Positions 53,261 to 64,000 of a stretch of 64,000 nt of DNA are shown piece by piece. This stretch comes from Ephydatia muelleri (taxonomy: Eukaryota > Porifera > Demospongiae > Spongillida > Spongillidae). The stretch lies in assembly GCA_013339895.1 (NCBI GenBank), contig JABACO010000001.1, forward strand, positions 5,792,218-5,856,217, given 5' to 3'. The first letter of the stretch is position 1. Each line of letters begins with the position of its first letter. The position numbers and the translations under genes were made by a program. Under the pieces are notes generated by a model that saw only the letters and a program-made list of their open reading frames with translations, was not told where the DNA came from and did not search any database.

Positions 53261-56200
53261 GTACAGCATGCTTTGGCACTTTTTGGTTCATGATTTTGTG
53301 ACTGACACAATTTCTTCACACAGGCCCTTCCAGTTCTCCAATTCTGACAACTATTTCTATGAACCATACTACATCAAATATAGCCTGGACCATTGTACCA
53401 GTAATTCACACCCCAATGGCTTTGTACTTCATTGTTTTAATCCTGAACAGACATGGGATAGTAGTGTCCAATATGTCAGCACCTGATTTGTTTCTGAGGT
53501 TTAATATTCTAGACCCCTGTGACTTATATAATGTCACAGTTAGTGCAGTTTACCATTTTCCAAGGACCACCTGTATCAAGACCAGCTCAGCAACATGGTC
53601 AGGAGGTAAGATCAGCTAAGAATGCCAATAACAACAGTATTGTAATGCATACATTAAATGATTTTCGGAGCATCAATTGTGCTTAATACTGGTGCAAAGG
53701 AGTTACAATACAACGGTATTACAATCAAGAGAATTGCAGTTTGATGGCATGAATTAATTACTGAAAAATAGTAATTTAGGTTTACTAATAGTATTTAAAC
53801 AAGGTTTGTTTATATGTCAACGCAAAATATGACCATCTTGCAGCTAGGCTTTGTATGGAACTAGTGTCCTTGATGAACACTGTCACCGCATACCAATACT
53901 CTGGCCTTAGCATGTAGGTCATGAGAGCTTTTCTGTTTTTCCTGGTGGTGGAGAACTTTTGCTCCCATCACTGGTTGTATCAAATCCAGGTGAGACCTTA
54001 GACGTCTACCTAACGTGAGCTCAGCTGGGGAAGTCTCAGTAACTGATTAAGGTGTCCCTCCGTATGAAAACAGAAATTTTGAGACTGTTGTCTCCAGTGT
54101 ACTTTTTTTCAGTTTCCTCAGACCAGCCTTGAATGTCTGTACTGCTCTCTCTGCCAATCAGTAATATGGCGGTGTCTTTTTGTGTCTATCAATACCATTC
54201 TTTTTCAGAAAATCCTCAAACTCATCACTTGTGAATGTAGATCCGTTATCAGTCACTAGTATTTCAGGTAGACCCAAAGACAGAATGATTGCCTCAGATT
54301 TTCTATTGTGGTAGTTGATGTTGATGATGATGTTGGGTACACTTTGAGTGAGCATCAATAAGAATTAGGAGCATTTTGCCTTCCAATGGTCCTGCATAAT
54401 CGGCATGTACACAAGTCCAAGAACATTGAGGCCATCTTACACATGCAACGGTGCTGATGGGGGCATGTTACATGACGCATGACATGTAGAACAGCTCTGC
54501 CTTTCTTTCTCTATGTCTTTGGGCATTCCAGGCCACCAGACGTACTGGCGAGCCAGTTTCTTTATCTTGAAATGAGAGTCATGCAGTTTGATTAGTATCT
54601 TGTTTCTTAGCTTGATAGGAACAATGACTCTATTTCCCCAAAGAATGCTTCCATCCTGTTCATCCTTCTGTCTTGAGAATGGTGCTATCTCCTTTGAATC
54701 TTCTCCTTTTGGCCACCCTTCTATGACAAACTTCTTCACTCTAGACATCAGAGGATCTTGGTCTGTCTGAGTATTTATTTGCATCACCGAGATTATGTAC
54801 TGTCTACAGTAAGTGTTCTTGTAACGCCACAACTTCCATTGGTACAGGTATGTCCGTATTCAAAGGTTCTGGCAATGGTAAGCAGCTGAGGGCATCCACA
54901 TTTTCTTGCTTGTTTCCTGGTTTGTACTTTATGCTGTACTGGTAACCACCAAGTATGACTGCCCATTTTTGGAGTCTGGCTGAAGCCATAGGAGATACAG
55001 TCTTGTTTCCATTCAGTATGTACTGAAGAGGTTTGTGCTCTGACTGAATGACAAACGGATGACCATACAGAAATGGGTAGATTCACTTCACTCTGAAAAT
55101 GCTAGCAAACGCCTAGCTGTGAGTACTGACTTTCTGCCGTAGCCAATGACCTGGAATTGGTCTTCTCCATTTTCTATGATGTCCGAGAGTATGGCTACAA
55201 CACCATACGGAGATGCATCACATGATTACACAAATGGTAGTGTTGGGTCAAAATGTGCTAACAGCTTAGGGGACTTTAGCATGTCTTTGACTGTAGTGTA
55301 TGCTTTCCTTTGTTCAGTACCCCATTTCCACTGTACGCCTTTCCTAAGAAGTATATGCATGGGATCCAAGACAGTATACAATTCCAGTAGAAACGTTCAT
55401 AATAATTGATTAGTTCTATGAAAGATCTCAGTTCTGTCAGGTTCTTTGGCTCTTGTGCCTTGATGATTGCTTTCACCTTGTTTTCTGATGGTTTCATACC
55501 ATATTTAGTTATCTCTGTCAGCTGGCTCCAGTATTTTTCAAACTTGATCCAGATAGTGAACATGTTCCTGTTGTGATTTTCCTGGTACAAGGATATCAGC
55601 TATGTACATGCAAACGTGTGGTAGCCCCTGAAGTAACTCTTCCATTATTATTTGAACAATTGCTGGAGCAGATGCCGCACTAAATGGTAACCTATTATAG
55701 GTGTTTATTGTTACATAAGGCTTTGATTCCTCTGATAACTCCAGCTGCTGGTAGGCGTGTGACAAGTCTAACTTTGTGAAGACTACTCCTCCTGCCAATT
55801 TGGCATGTAGATCTTCCACCAGTGCTAGTGGATAAATCTCCGTCTTTGCCGCTTTGTTCACAGTTCATTTGTAGTCTCAGCAAATACACACCTTTCTATC
55901 CGTTTCACTATGGATACAATAGGTGCTGCCCATTCTAAGAACTGTACTGGTGTTATCATTCCAGATTCCAGTAGTCTCTCCAGTTCCAATTACACATTCT
56001 TCCTTAGCACATGAGGTACCAGTTTGGCTTTCCAAAATTGTGGCTTTGCATGCAAGTCCAGTAATAACCTTGTCTTTACCCCACATATCTTCCCAAGCTC
56101 CTCCTTGAAGAGAGCTTTGTGTTGATCCAACACAATCTGAATGGTTTGCAGTTCACCTAGAGAGAAAATATCTTTCCAGTTCAGTTTTAACTTGGTTAGC

Positions 56201-59200
56201 CAATCTCTACCCATCAGGCTTGGACCATTTGCACCTATTATATTAAGTGGTAGCTGTTTTGTTCGCTCCTTGTACTTGACTGTGACAGTGGCTTTTCCTA
56301 ATACTGCTATATGGTCACTATAATATGTCCTGAATTTTGCATTGGATGGTTCCATCCTATGGTGCCTCCAGTTTGCATCAGCTATTTATAGACAGTTCTG
56401 CTGATCAATGACACAGCAGCTCCTGTATCGATGTCCATAGATAACTCTTTCCTATTGTTTTTTCGGTGGTTTTTAATGTTCCTACACTTTCATTCTTAAC
56501 AGGATACACTGTGTACTAAGTGTGAGAAAGTCCTGTTCGTTGAAAATTTCTTTTTATGTGAGTGTTCCTTGGAAGTTCTTGCTGCTTGTTTCTCTCCTTT
56601 CTCACTTGACCTGGCTGTCTTGTGTTTATGTCTGTGGACCCTATCAATGTGTCCTATCTTTTCACATTCTCGACATGCTGCATTCTTGTATCTGTACTCA
56701 GGCAAAGAGATTCCCACATCGCTGGCGTGCTGCTTTCTTACTTCTGCCTTGTTTGTATGTAGTTGTATAAAAACACGATTGACTGCCTGTAACTATGTTT
56801 ACCTGAGGTTTGTTAGTGGTTCCACGTATCACCTAAGCGTCTTTTGCTGTCAGTTCCATAGCAAATGTGATTTCCAAAGCATGTTTCAGTGATAGTTTAC
56901 TCCCGACATAAGCACTGCTGAATCTGAGTGTCTTCAATTCTTGAAACCAGGCGGTCTTGCAACATGTCCTCCAACATGTTTCCAAACTCACAATATTCGG
57001 CTGGTTCCGTAACCCAGCTACGAACAAAGCAATTGATTCCTCGCTTTGCCGTGCTCGAGATATGAATTGGTATCATTGAGTTATCACACACGTACACAGA
57101 CTTTGATGCGCCTTGACTTTCAACCAACTGTTCAAAAGTGAAATCTTGTACTTTGTCTTGCGCGATCAAACTGCAAAGGAGACTATATGTCCTCACTCCA
57201 CACACGCTCAAGAGGATTGCCCTCCTTTTTGAGGCGTCTCTGATATGTTTGTTTCACAATTCAAATACAACCAAATGGCTACATGATTATTTATGTATTT
57301 ATTTTTATTTTGTGATGCTTTGGTGTTGGGCAGGAGAATTGCACATGCAACAGCTCACAGCGTAGTATAGTGTATGTAAAGCATGTATGCTTTCTAAACC
57401 AGGTATGTTTTGAAATAATGCACCACCTTTTACAATGCATACTACTGCTCCTATTTCCAGATTGGATTGCTACTCTGGTTGTGATTGGTCTAATACTTGC
57501 GATTTCAGTTGTATTATTTTGTGCATACATTTTGAAGAAAATGAAGCATGGTAAGTGTAATAGATATAGACAAATCATTTGTTGGATTTATGCTTCTGCA
57601 GAAATTCTTTTTTTGTGCTGATGTAGAAAGTTCTCATTAAGAGTGGCTATTGCTTGCATATTCGCATATGAAAAGTAAATTATATGGGATTGTTTATGCG
57701 AAAAGGGACCTGATGCATACATTGTAAAATTTCCAGTATACGCGTTGAGGCTAGTTAAAGATTCAGAGCTGTACAACTTCATGACAGATACTTCGATTCT
57801 CATTGCGTAAGAAGCAATGTGTAGAGTACATGTCAGACTTCAGAATATGAAAGAATTTGAAATGTATGTTGAAAAAACATGCGTTATGTCCCATTTAATA
57901 GAAACGATCCCATATATGCATTTCAATGTCAGTGGATAAATAGCTGCTGCCTACCAATAATTTACATTTGCTGATATTTTATTTATTCCCTTGTTCAGTA
58001 CACTTGCATTTGCTAGATCATATTTGCATAGAATTTAAGGGCTTGTGCTCATGGATGTCATAGTGATATCGTTTTCACTATGGAAGTCAAAGGAAATTTT
58101 TTTGCTCTCTGTTTAGCACCCAGTTTTCTCCATTCAGCATGTACCCATTATTACATAAGCACCTAGCAAACATTACGAATGGACCAGAGTTCTAACTATT
58201 GTTAATAATTACTGTATTGCGATTCTGCATGATACATGCAGATAGGACTGATTTCGAACAAGCTGTACATAAGAAGCTCAAAATCAGTAGATAAGTGGGT
58301 GCTTTGCACTCTAAGCAAATCATGGCCACTCTTTCCATATCCTCATCTGCATCAACTTCTTCATAGCGATCAAGTGGATCATTTAATTTGTTTATCCATT
58401 AGAAGTGCAGGCTGGTGTTACACATTAAAAACAGGTATCTTGTTTTCTCCGTGTAGTGATTGTTGTAATAGATATTATAGAAGGTGGGTGTAATTGTTAG
58501 ATGTCTGGTCTTAAAGCAGCCAGACTGTATTTCCCTGATGGTAGAAGCATCTAGAAGCATCTACGCACGTGATGGACCGGCGCTATTAACATCTGTGAGA
58601 ACCAGGCAGTGGTTGTATGCTGAGCGTGTGCTTTGTGTTGTGGTGTACCGCTGTGATTTGGCTATTTGAGAATCAGCACAACTCGGAAGTTCTGGCGCAG
58701 CGCGTATGTTGGCGACATTATCAGTCACAGTTACTACAATTGGCGACGAGGGAAACTAGCTTCTGTTGTGGATGGTGTCTCTCCTGGGAACTGTAGAGGC
58801 ATTTCAAGAAGGACAGGAGGACTCGACATGCTATTGCGAATGCTTGGAACAATTCTTTCAGGCTAACTGAATCGGTGACGAAGGCAAACGTCATTGATTC
58901 AGATCGAAAGCAAACGAAGGCAGAGTTGTCCTCCTTAGCGTTTGCGGCGGTTCCGTGTTCCAATTGATACGCAACCCGGTGGCGCCTGGGAAACCTTCAG
59001 ACAAATCTTTCTCAACTGGTAACACTTGTGTTCGCACTCATTTTTGCCCTTCCTCATCTGTTACAGTGCAACGCTACAATTTCAACTCTTGGTCACAGAG
59101 GGATGGGAAGTCGGTATTGCAGTTTGTCGCTGAGCTGCGTAAACTTTCAGACTTTGGGAATCCTCTGTAGGATATGCTATGGGACTGTTTTGTATGTGGC

Positions 59201-62200
59201 ATTCGGGATGTCAGGGTACAGTGGAGGCTTCTAGCCAGAGCGGGTCTCACCTTCGCCAAGGTGTTTGGATTGGCACAGATGTCTGAGCTGGTGGAAAAGA
59301 ATGTTCAGGACTCAGAAGGTACCCTGTTCATCCTGTGCATAAGGTGGAGCCGGCTGGAAGGCCATCATCAGGGTACTGTTCTTGTTGTATCGGTAAGCAT
59401 AAGGCGTCAGACTGTCGATGTAAGTCTTTGGTTTGTTACATGTGTGGCAAACAAGGTCATTTGGCTCAAGTTTGTCACTGCCATGGAGGTGGGGGCAACA
59501 ATGGCACTCACAGTGACGGACATTCGGATGACCAGAGTGGCAAGACGCCCATGGACGGGGAGAAGACAGAGACATATGCCTTGTTACAACTCTTCTTCTA
59601 GCAAGTCCCGAATGCCTCTGGTACAGTTGTTATGGTAAATGGTACTCCTTTGCAGATGCAAGTGGATATTGGAGCAGCTGTCTCCCTTATTAGCGAGAGT
59701 ACTTACAAGCGTATTTGGTGTCGGTTAAGACATCCTATGTTGGAGAAAAGTGGCATCATGTTGTGCACTTACACGGGAGTAAGTATCAATGTCGTTGGGA
59801 AGATATGCGTTGACGTGCAGCACGGGGGCCAGTATCATCACTCCTTGAACTTACTCGTTGTGCAGGGGCGCGGACCCTCACTGATAGGCCGGGACTGGCT
59901 GAGTGAGCTTAAAATGAACCTCTCTTTGCTTTATGTAGGTTCTAGTGATGGAGTTGAGCAATTACTGGAGAAACATGCCAAATTGTTCGAAGGAAAGCTT
60001 GGATTGTTAGAGGGAATTCATGTTAAGATCCATATGGATAAGACGGTCAAGCCGCGCTTTTACAAACCATGACCAGTTCTGTATGCTCTGAGAGATATCA
60101 AGAACTGGAGTGCTTACAAAGGGATGGTGTCATAGAGCCTGTGAGTTTCTTGGAATAGGCCGCTCCTGTGGTACCGATGGTAAAAACCAATGGGAGTTTA
60201 TGAATATGGGGGGATTATAAACTTACTGTTAATAGTGCTGCAACTGTGGATTCTTATCCCCTTCCCCGAATAGATGACGTGCTGGCGTCCATGACGGGAG
60301 CTAAAGTGTTCTCTAAACTGGACCTGTCTCATGCTTGCTTGCAGCTAGAGGAAGAGTCGAAGGAGTTTGTGACCATTTTCACGCACAAAGGCCTCTTTTG
60401 TTATAACCAGTTGCCATTTGGCATTGCAGCAGCCCCAGCTATTTTCCAACGAACAATTGAAGGAATCTTGCAGGATATTCCCCACGTTCATGTATACATA
60501 TATGATATTTAGGTATCAGACTCGTCAAGAGGAGCTTGGTGAAAGTTCTAACTCGTCTGCAGCAGGTTGGGGCAAAATTAAAGAAGGAAAAATGCAAATT
60601 CATGACGTCCAGTGTGGAGTACAGTACCTGGGATTCCACATCTCAGGGGAGGAATCAGACCAACACAAGAAAAATGGCAGGCTATCTTGAATGCACCTGC
60701 CCCTCGTGATGCCACAAGTCATTCGTAGGGCTAGTTAGTAATTACTCAAAGTTTTTGCCTTGCCTCGCAGACACTTTGGCACCATTGTACAAGTTACTGG
60801 CTAAGCAACAGCCATGGCACTGGGGAAAGGAACAGGCTGATGCATTTCAGAAAGCAAAATCTCAGCTGTCTTCAGATGTGCACTTTGATCCTGGAAGAAA
60901 GCTAGCCATTTACTGTGATGCTTTCCCTTACAGCATTGGAGCAGTCTTGTCACATGTGTATGAAGACGGCACAGAGTAACCAATAGTCTATGCCTCTCGG
61001 TCTCTTGCTCCTGCTGAGAAAAAGTACTCGCAGATTGAAAAAGGTTTGGAGGTGGTGTGGGTATGAAGAAATTTCATCTAGTTTTGTACGGAAGGGAGTT
61101 TGTAATATTTTCTGATCACAAACCTTTGCAGTTCCTTTTCAATGAGCAGAAACCAGTCCCAACCATGGTCTCAGGACAAATTCAGAGATGGGGGATCTAA
61201 GTGCATAAAAATACCACATGGAATACAGAGCTGGGAAGAACCAGGGTAATGTGGATGCACTTAACAGACTACAGTGGGAGAGGTTCCTTTGGAAGTTCCC
61301 ATCCCAGCTAGGGAACACTGTTCTCGTGCTCCGGATGCTGTCAGATGCTGATTCTATAGTGACAGCCTCAACTATCAGGAAGTGGACCAATACAGACCCG
61401 TTGTCTATGGTAAGACGCATGGTGCTGCAGGGATGGGAGTCACAACTGGAGCCTGAGTTTAAGCCATATATGCAGCGAAGATATGAACTCAGTGTTCAAA
61501 TTGGATGTGTCCTTTGGGGTAGCCGTGTTGTGGTATCTCCTCTGGGTAGGACACCAATACTCAGATTGCAGTATGAGGGTCATCCTGGCATTAGAAGGAT
61601 GAAAGCATTAGCTACAAGTGTAGTATGGTGGCCTGGATTGGATGCGGAATTGGATAATAAGGTGAAGTATTTGTACAGCATGTCAGGATGCTCGTAACAC
61701 ACCATCAAAGTTCCTCCTTCACCCTTGGGAGTGGCCCTCAAAACCTTGGGCTCGATTGCATGTTGATTTTAGTGGTCCATTTTTGGGAAAAAAAATTTTT
61801 TGTCACAGTGGATGCCCATTCCAAATGGGTGGAGGCTGCTGTGGTCTCTTCACCTTCCTCTCAGCAGGCAATGCAAGTACTCAGACACATGTTTGCTACT
61901 CACGGGCTATCAGACATTTTAGTGTCTGACAATGGTACGGCGTTTACATGTGCAGTTCCAGTTCTTTGCCAAGGCTAATGGTTTCCGACATGTGAGAAGT
62001 GCACCTTACCATGCTGCTACAAATGGATTGGCAGAACGCGCAGTGCAGACTCTAAAAAATGCCCTCAAATGAATGACAGGGGATGTTGAAACTTGTCTGG
62101 CTCAATTCATATTCCAGTATAGGCTGACCGCTCATTCAACTACGGGGCAATCACCAGCAGAGCTGTCATTAGGAAGGAAACCCAAGTCTCATTTGTATTT

Positions 62201-63400
62201 GGTGTTTCCATCATTGAAGAATGAAGTACGGCAGCAACAGGAATGGCAAAAGGATGATCATGACCAGAAGGCGAGTCACCGTACATTTATGGGATGTATT
62301 GCCTGAACCATAGGGGTGGGTCCTCTGGATGATTACCGGGAGTTATTAGTTCAGAACAGGGACCAGTGACGGTGTTAGTTAAATTGGAAGATGGTAAAGA
62401 GAGTTGTTACCACATTGACCACATTAGGAGTAGAAATGATGCCACAGATGGTATAAAGGAGACGATCATGTCTCAGGAGCAAGATGTGGAGGATGTTGGG
62501 CCCCTTGATCCAAACATGCCTCCAGTTACAGAGAAGCAGCCGCCAACACCACCCATTGCTGATGCTCAGTTGTTACCACCCCAGCCTCAGCCTAGGGTGG
62601 ATCCTGATTACAGACCGGTACTGGGTCCTGTACCAGCACCTATCTTCCGACGGTCTACCCGACCTCCCCTACCCCCAGAACGATATGGCTTGTGAACGGA
62701 GAAGTATAGTGATTGCTGTAATAGGTATTATAGAAGTGTGGGTGTAATTGTTAGATGTCTGGTCTTAAAGCAGCCAGACTGTATGTCCCTGATTGTAGAA
62801 GCATCTAGAAGCATCTATGCATGTGATGGACCGGCGCTATTAAAAGCTGTGAGAACCTGGCAGAGGACAAGCATTACACCTGACGTGGGAACTAGGCAGG
62901 CAAGGGTTGTATGCTGAATTTGTGCTTTGTGTTATGTGTGTACCACTGTGATTTGGCTATTTGAGAATCAGCAAAACTCAGAAGTTCAGGCGCAGCGCGT
63001 ATGTTGGTGACAGCCTCAGTCACAGTTACTACAATCCGCAAAGGCAAAGTTGCCCGCATCTTAACACACTGGAATATGTTGCATGGATATATTCTTGTCC
63101 TTTACACAAGTGGCAGATGTCGCTACTGTACATTTATTAATTCTTTAACAGAAAGAACTCCAAAACATGAAGTAAGTAGCAATTAAAAAGAAATGCATTT
63201 CTTACACAGGTATACGTTTGAATCTTAACTTCTAGTGCTTTGAATATGCAGCAATGATGCTGAAATATGCATGTAGTCTGTATTTAATTATGTGATCTTT
63301 TTTATTTTTGGTTTTAAAGCAATGAAATCAATAAGCCAACATCATCTTGACACCTTCAATACTACTGAATCACAATGCCAATCAATTAAGAAAAGACAAG
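53003..63400 (+). CDS. Receptor-like membrane protein (Ig-like, FN3-like, TM, juxtamembrane); probable receptor tyrosine kinase, partial
   Basis: Four exons join in one frame, all phase 1 at both ends: 53003-53260 (Ig-like), 53324-53605 (FN3-like), 57461-57550 (transmembrane) and 63320-63400 (juxtamembrane). Phase 1-1 exons are typical of shuffled extracellular modules. N-glycosylation sequons (NLT, NHT, NMS, NVT) lie only on the predicted outside. The juxtamembrane peptide follows the basic stop-transfer KKMKH. The N-terminus, signal peptide and any kinase domain are outside the recognised exons, so the kinase assignment rests on architecture and on the tyrosine-kinase relic 5 kb upstream. 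A cytokine-receptor- or adhesion-like protein is the alternative. Two Gypsy fossils occupy its last two introns. Confidence 0.65.
53324..53605 (+). CDS. Receptor-like gene: fibronectin III-like exon
   Basis: 94 codons after TTCACACAG, with donor AGGAG|GTAAGA. ISMNHTTSNIAWTIVP supplies the B-strand Trp. LDPCDLYNVTVSAVY matches the L-x-P-x-x-x-Y-x-V-x-V signature of FN3 F-strands. The intron from the Ig exon is only 63 bases. Confidence 0.7.
53820..57250 (-). mobile_element. Ty3/Gypsy element, minus strand, old and broken, no LTRs seen
   Basis: From right to left (5' to 3' of the element) the parts are: gag-like region (about 56850-57250), zinc-knuckle/basic region (about 56500-56720), protease to reverse transcriptase (about 55540-56355), RNase H (about 54800-55000) and integrase (about 53830-54830, with the zinc-binding block and the TELTLGRRLRSHLD-type end). 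Several breaks are present and no matching LTRs flank it, so it is truncated or solo-deleted. It lies in the receptor-like gene's intron between the FN3 and TM exons, antisense to that gene. Confidence 0.8.
57461..57550 (+). CDS. Receptor-like gene: transmembrane exon
   Basis: 90 bases after ATTTCCAG, with donor CATG|GTAAGT, phase 1 to 1. The peptide WIATLVVIGLILAISVVLFC is a clear membrane helix, followed by AYILKKMKH as a basic stop-transfer. Confidence 0.75.
57686..57911. repeat. MITE family B, copy 2
   Basis: The ends GGGATTGTTTATGCGAAAAG and the inverse of GGGATCGTTTCTATTAAATG pair over about 25 bases, and the element is flanked by TATAT on both sides. The interior shares TTCTCATTGCGTAAGAAGCA with copy 1 at 36264-36508, in opposite orientation. 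The two ends of this copy are more diverged from each other than those of copy 1. Confidence 0.8.
58452..58738 (+). repeat. 5' LTR of the plus-strand Gypsy element
   Basis: Begins TGTAGT and ends ACTACA, a perfect inverted pair typical of LTR termini. About 287 bp. Relative to the 3' LTR it lacks a block of about 43 bases. Confidence 0.85.
62704..63033 (+). repeat. 3' LTR of the plus-strand Gypsy element
   Basis: Aligned along its whole length with 58452-58738, 330 bp, ending ACTACA. It contains the roughly 43-base block (GGACAAGCATTACACCTGAC and neighbours) missing from the 5' LTR. Confidence 0.85.
63320..63400 (+). CDS. Receptor-like gene: juxtamembrane exon
   Basis: 81 bases after TTTTAAAG, with donor CAAG|GTAAGT, phase 1 to 1, matching the TM exon. 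The peptide begins AMKSISQHHLDTFNTTESQC and ends QSIKKRQ: polar, as expected just inside the membrane. Confidence 0.55.
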
Positions 63401-64000
63401 GTAAGTAATCACAGTGAATTCTGAGCTGGGTACTGTTACATGGCCATGGATAATGTCAGACTGTCATATCCTGTCCCATATATAGTCGCATTCTAGTACA
63501 ACCTGTTACTTAAGCATGTATGCACAGCTTGCAATTATTACTTATGTTGATTACTTTTGAAGTTATTAACATACTCATATCTGACAACTATTCATGCGGT
63601 CAAATCCTTGGTATACAAAACACCATTTTATACATGTACTTCTTGATAGTCATTTGGGACCAAAAAATGGTATCCAACTTGTACTGATCAAGCATACATT
63701 AATTTGGAGTCACAATATGTTTGCAAAGACAGAATGGAACTTTGACTTTGAATTCCTCTTCAGTTACTCAATTACCTGATAACTACTAACTTGACCACAA
63801 AAACTGAAAGCGCAATTTCATTCTGAGTGCATGGTATTTGAATGCCAACTTCCTGCTAACATGAATGCTAGGAGATGATAATGTGAACTTGAATGTCCTC
63901 TGCCTTTAGTGCGTTGCAAACAATCTAGAACTTCAGAGCCATCATAGACAACAAATATTATTTCCCTATGATACATTAGTACAATGTAATAAATCTTCAA
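63401..64000. other. Intron following the juxtamembrane exon
   Basis: A/T-rich, no exon recognised up to the end of the window. The catalytic exons, if the gene is a receptor kinase, should lie beyond 64000. Confidence 0.45.

Larger units (their letters stand above)
58452..63033 (+). mobile_element. Ty3/Gypsy element with both LTRs, plus strand, broken
   Basis: The element spans about 4.58 kb: 5' LTR, a primer-binding-like TGGCGACGAGG two bases after the LTR, gag with a zinc knuckle (about 58780-59600), protease and reverse transcriptase (about 59630-60700), RNase H (about 60750-61200), integrase (about 61240-62310), a Pro-rich tail (to 62692) and the 3' LTR. CTCCG and ATCCG flank the ends as a probable 5-bp target duplication with one change. 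The LTRs are roughly nine tenths identical by eye, so the insertion is not recent. The coding parts carry a number of breaks. It lies in the intron between the TM and juxtamembrane exons of the receptor-like gene, in sense orientation. Confidence 0.85.

Overview
The window looks like a gene-poor, transposon-rich stretch of an early-branching animal genome, most likely a demosponge of the Amphimedon type. This is inferred from four things: spliceosomal introns with GT-AG borders; a kinase that joins ankyrin repeats to a TKL-type catalytic domain; a receptor-like gene with Ig-like and fibronectin III-like exons next to a tyrosine-kinase relic; and a mix of Ty3/Gypsy, hAT, LINE-like and many small palindromic elements. 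The palindrome TACATGTA is strikingly common throughout. I found no operon, CRISPR array, rRNA or tRNA gene.

Layout. 1-0.5 kb: a candidate last exon with a poly(A) signal. 0.7-7.9 kb: repeats, namely a palindromic MITE, a hAT-type MITE with an 8-bp target duplication, a near-perfect 439-bp inverted repeat whose right half holds exons of an integrase-core (DDE) gene, a hAT N-terminal fragment and a 25-bp minisatellite. 8-14 kb: nothing convincing. 14.2-35.6 kb, plus strand: one host gene of nine exons. Exons 2-8 are each about one ankyrin repeat (33 codons, all introns phase 0), and a long last exon encodes a coiled coil and a complete TKL-like kinase domain (about 675 residues in all). Its introns contain a decayed copy of exon 2, two fold-back elements, a second 25-bp minisatellite and, in the 7.7-kb last intron, fragments of a Gypsy element, a LINE-like reverse transcriptase and a RecQ-like helicase. 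36-46.7 kb: more relics, including MITEs, a hAT transposase, a tyrosine recombinase fragment, a chromodomain ORF and a hAT C-terminus, plus a possible acidic C-terminal exon. 47.8-48.4 kb: two decayed tyrosine-kinase exons. 50.1-50.25 kb: a candidate last exon on the minus strand.

53.0-63.4 kb, plus strand: a second host gene. It has an Ig-like exon, a fibronectin III-like exon, a transmembrane exon and a juxtamembrane exon, all phase 1 at both ends and compatible in frame. The catalytic part, if any, lies beyond the window. Each of its two large introns carries a Ty3/Gypsy fossil, one per strand. The downstream one keeps both LTRs and a probable 5-bp target duplication. With the tyrosine-kinase relic upstream, this suggests a tandem family of receptor kinases in which one copy has died.

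The two host genes are both signalling proteins and appear intact where visible. Nearly everything else is mobile-element debris of differing ages, from the 99%-identical inverted repeat (young) to the multiply broken hAT and Gypsy relics (old).
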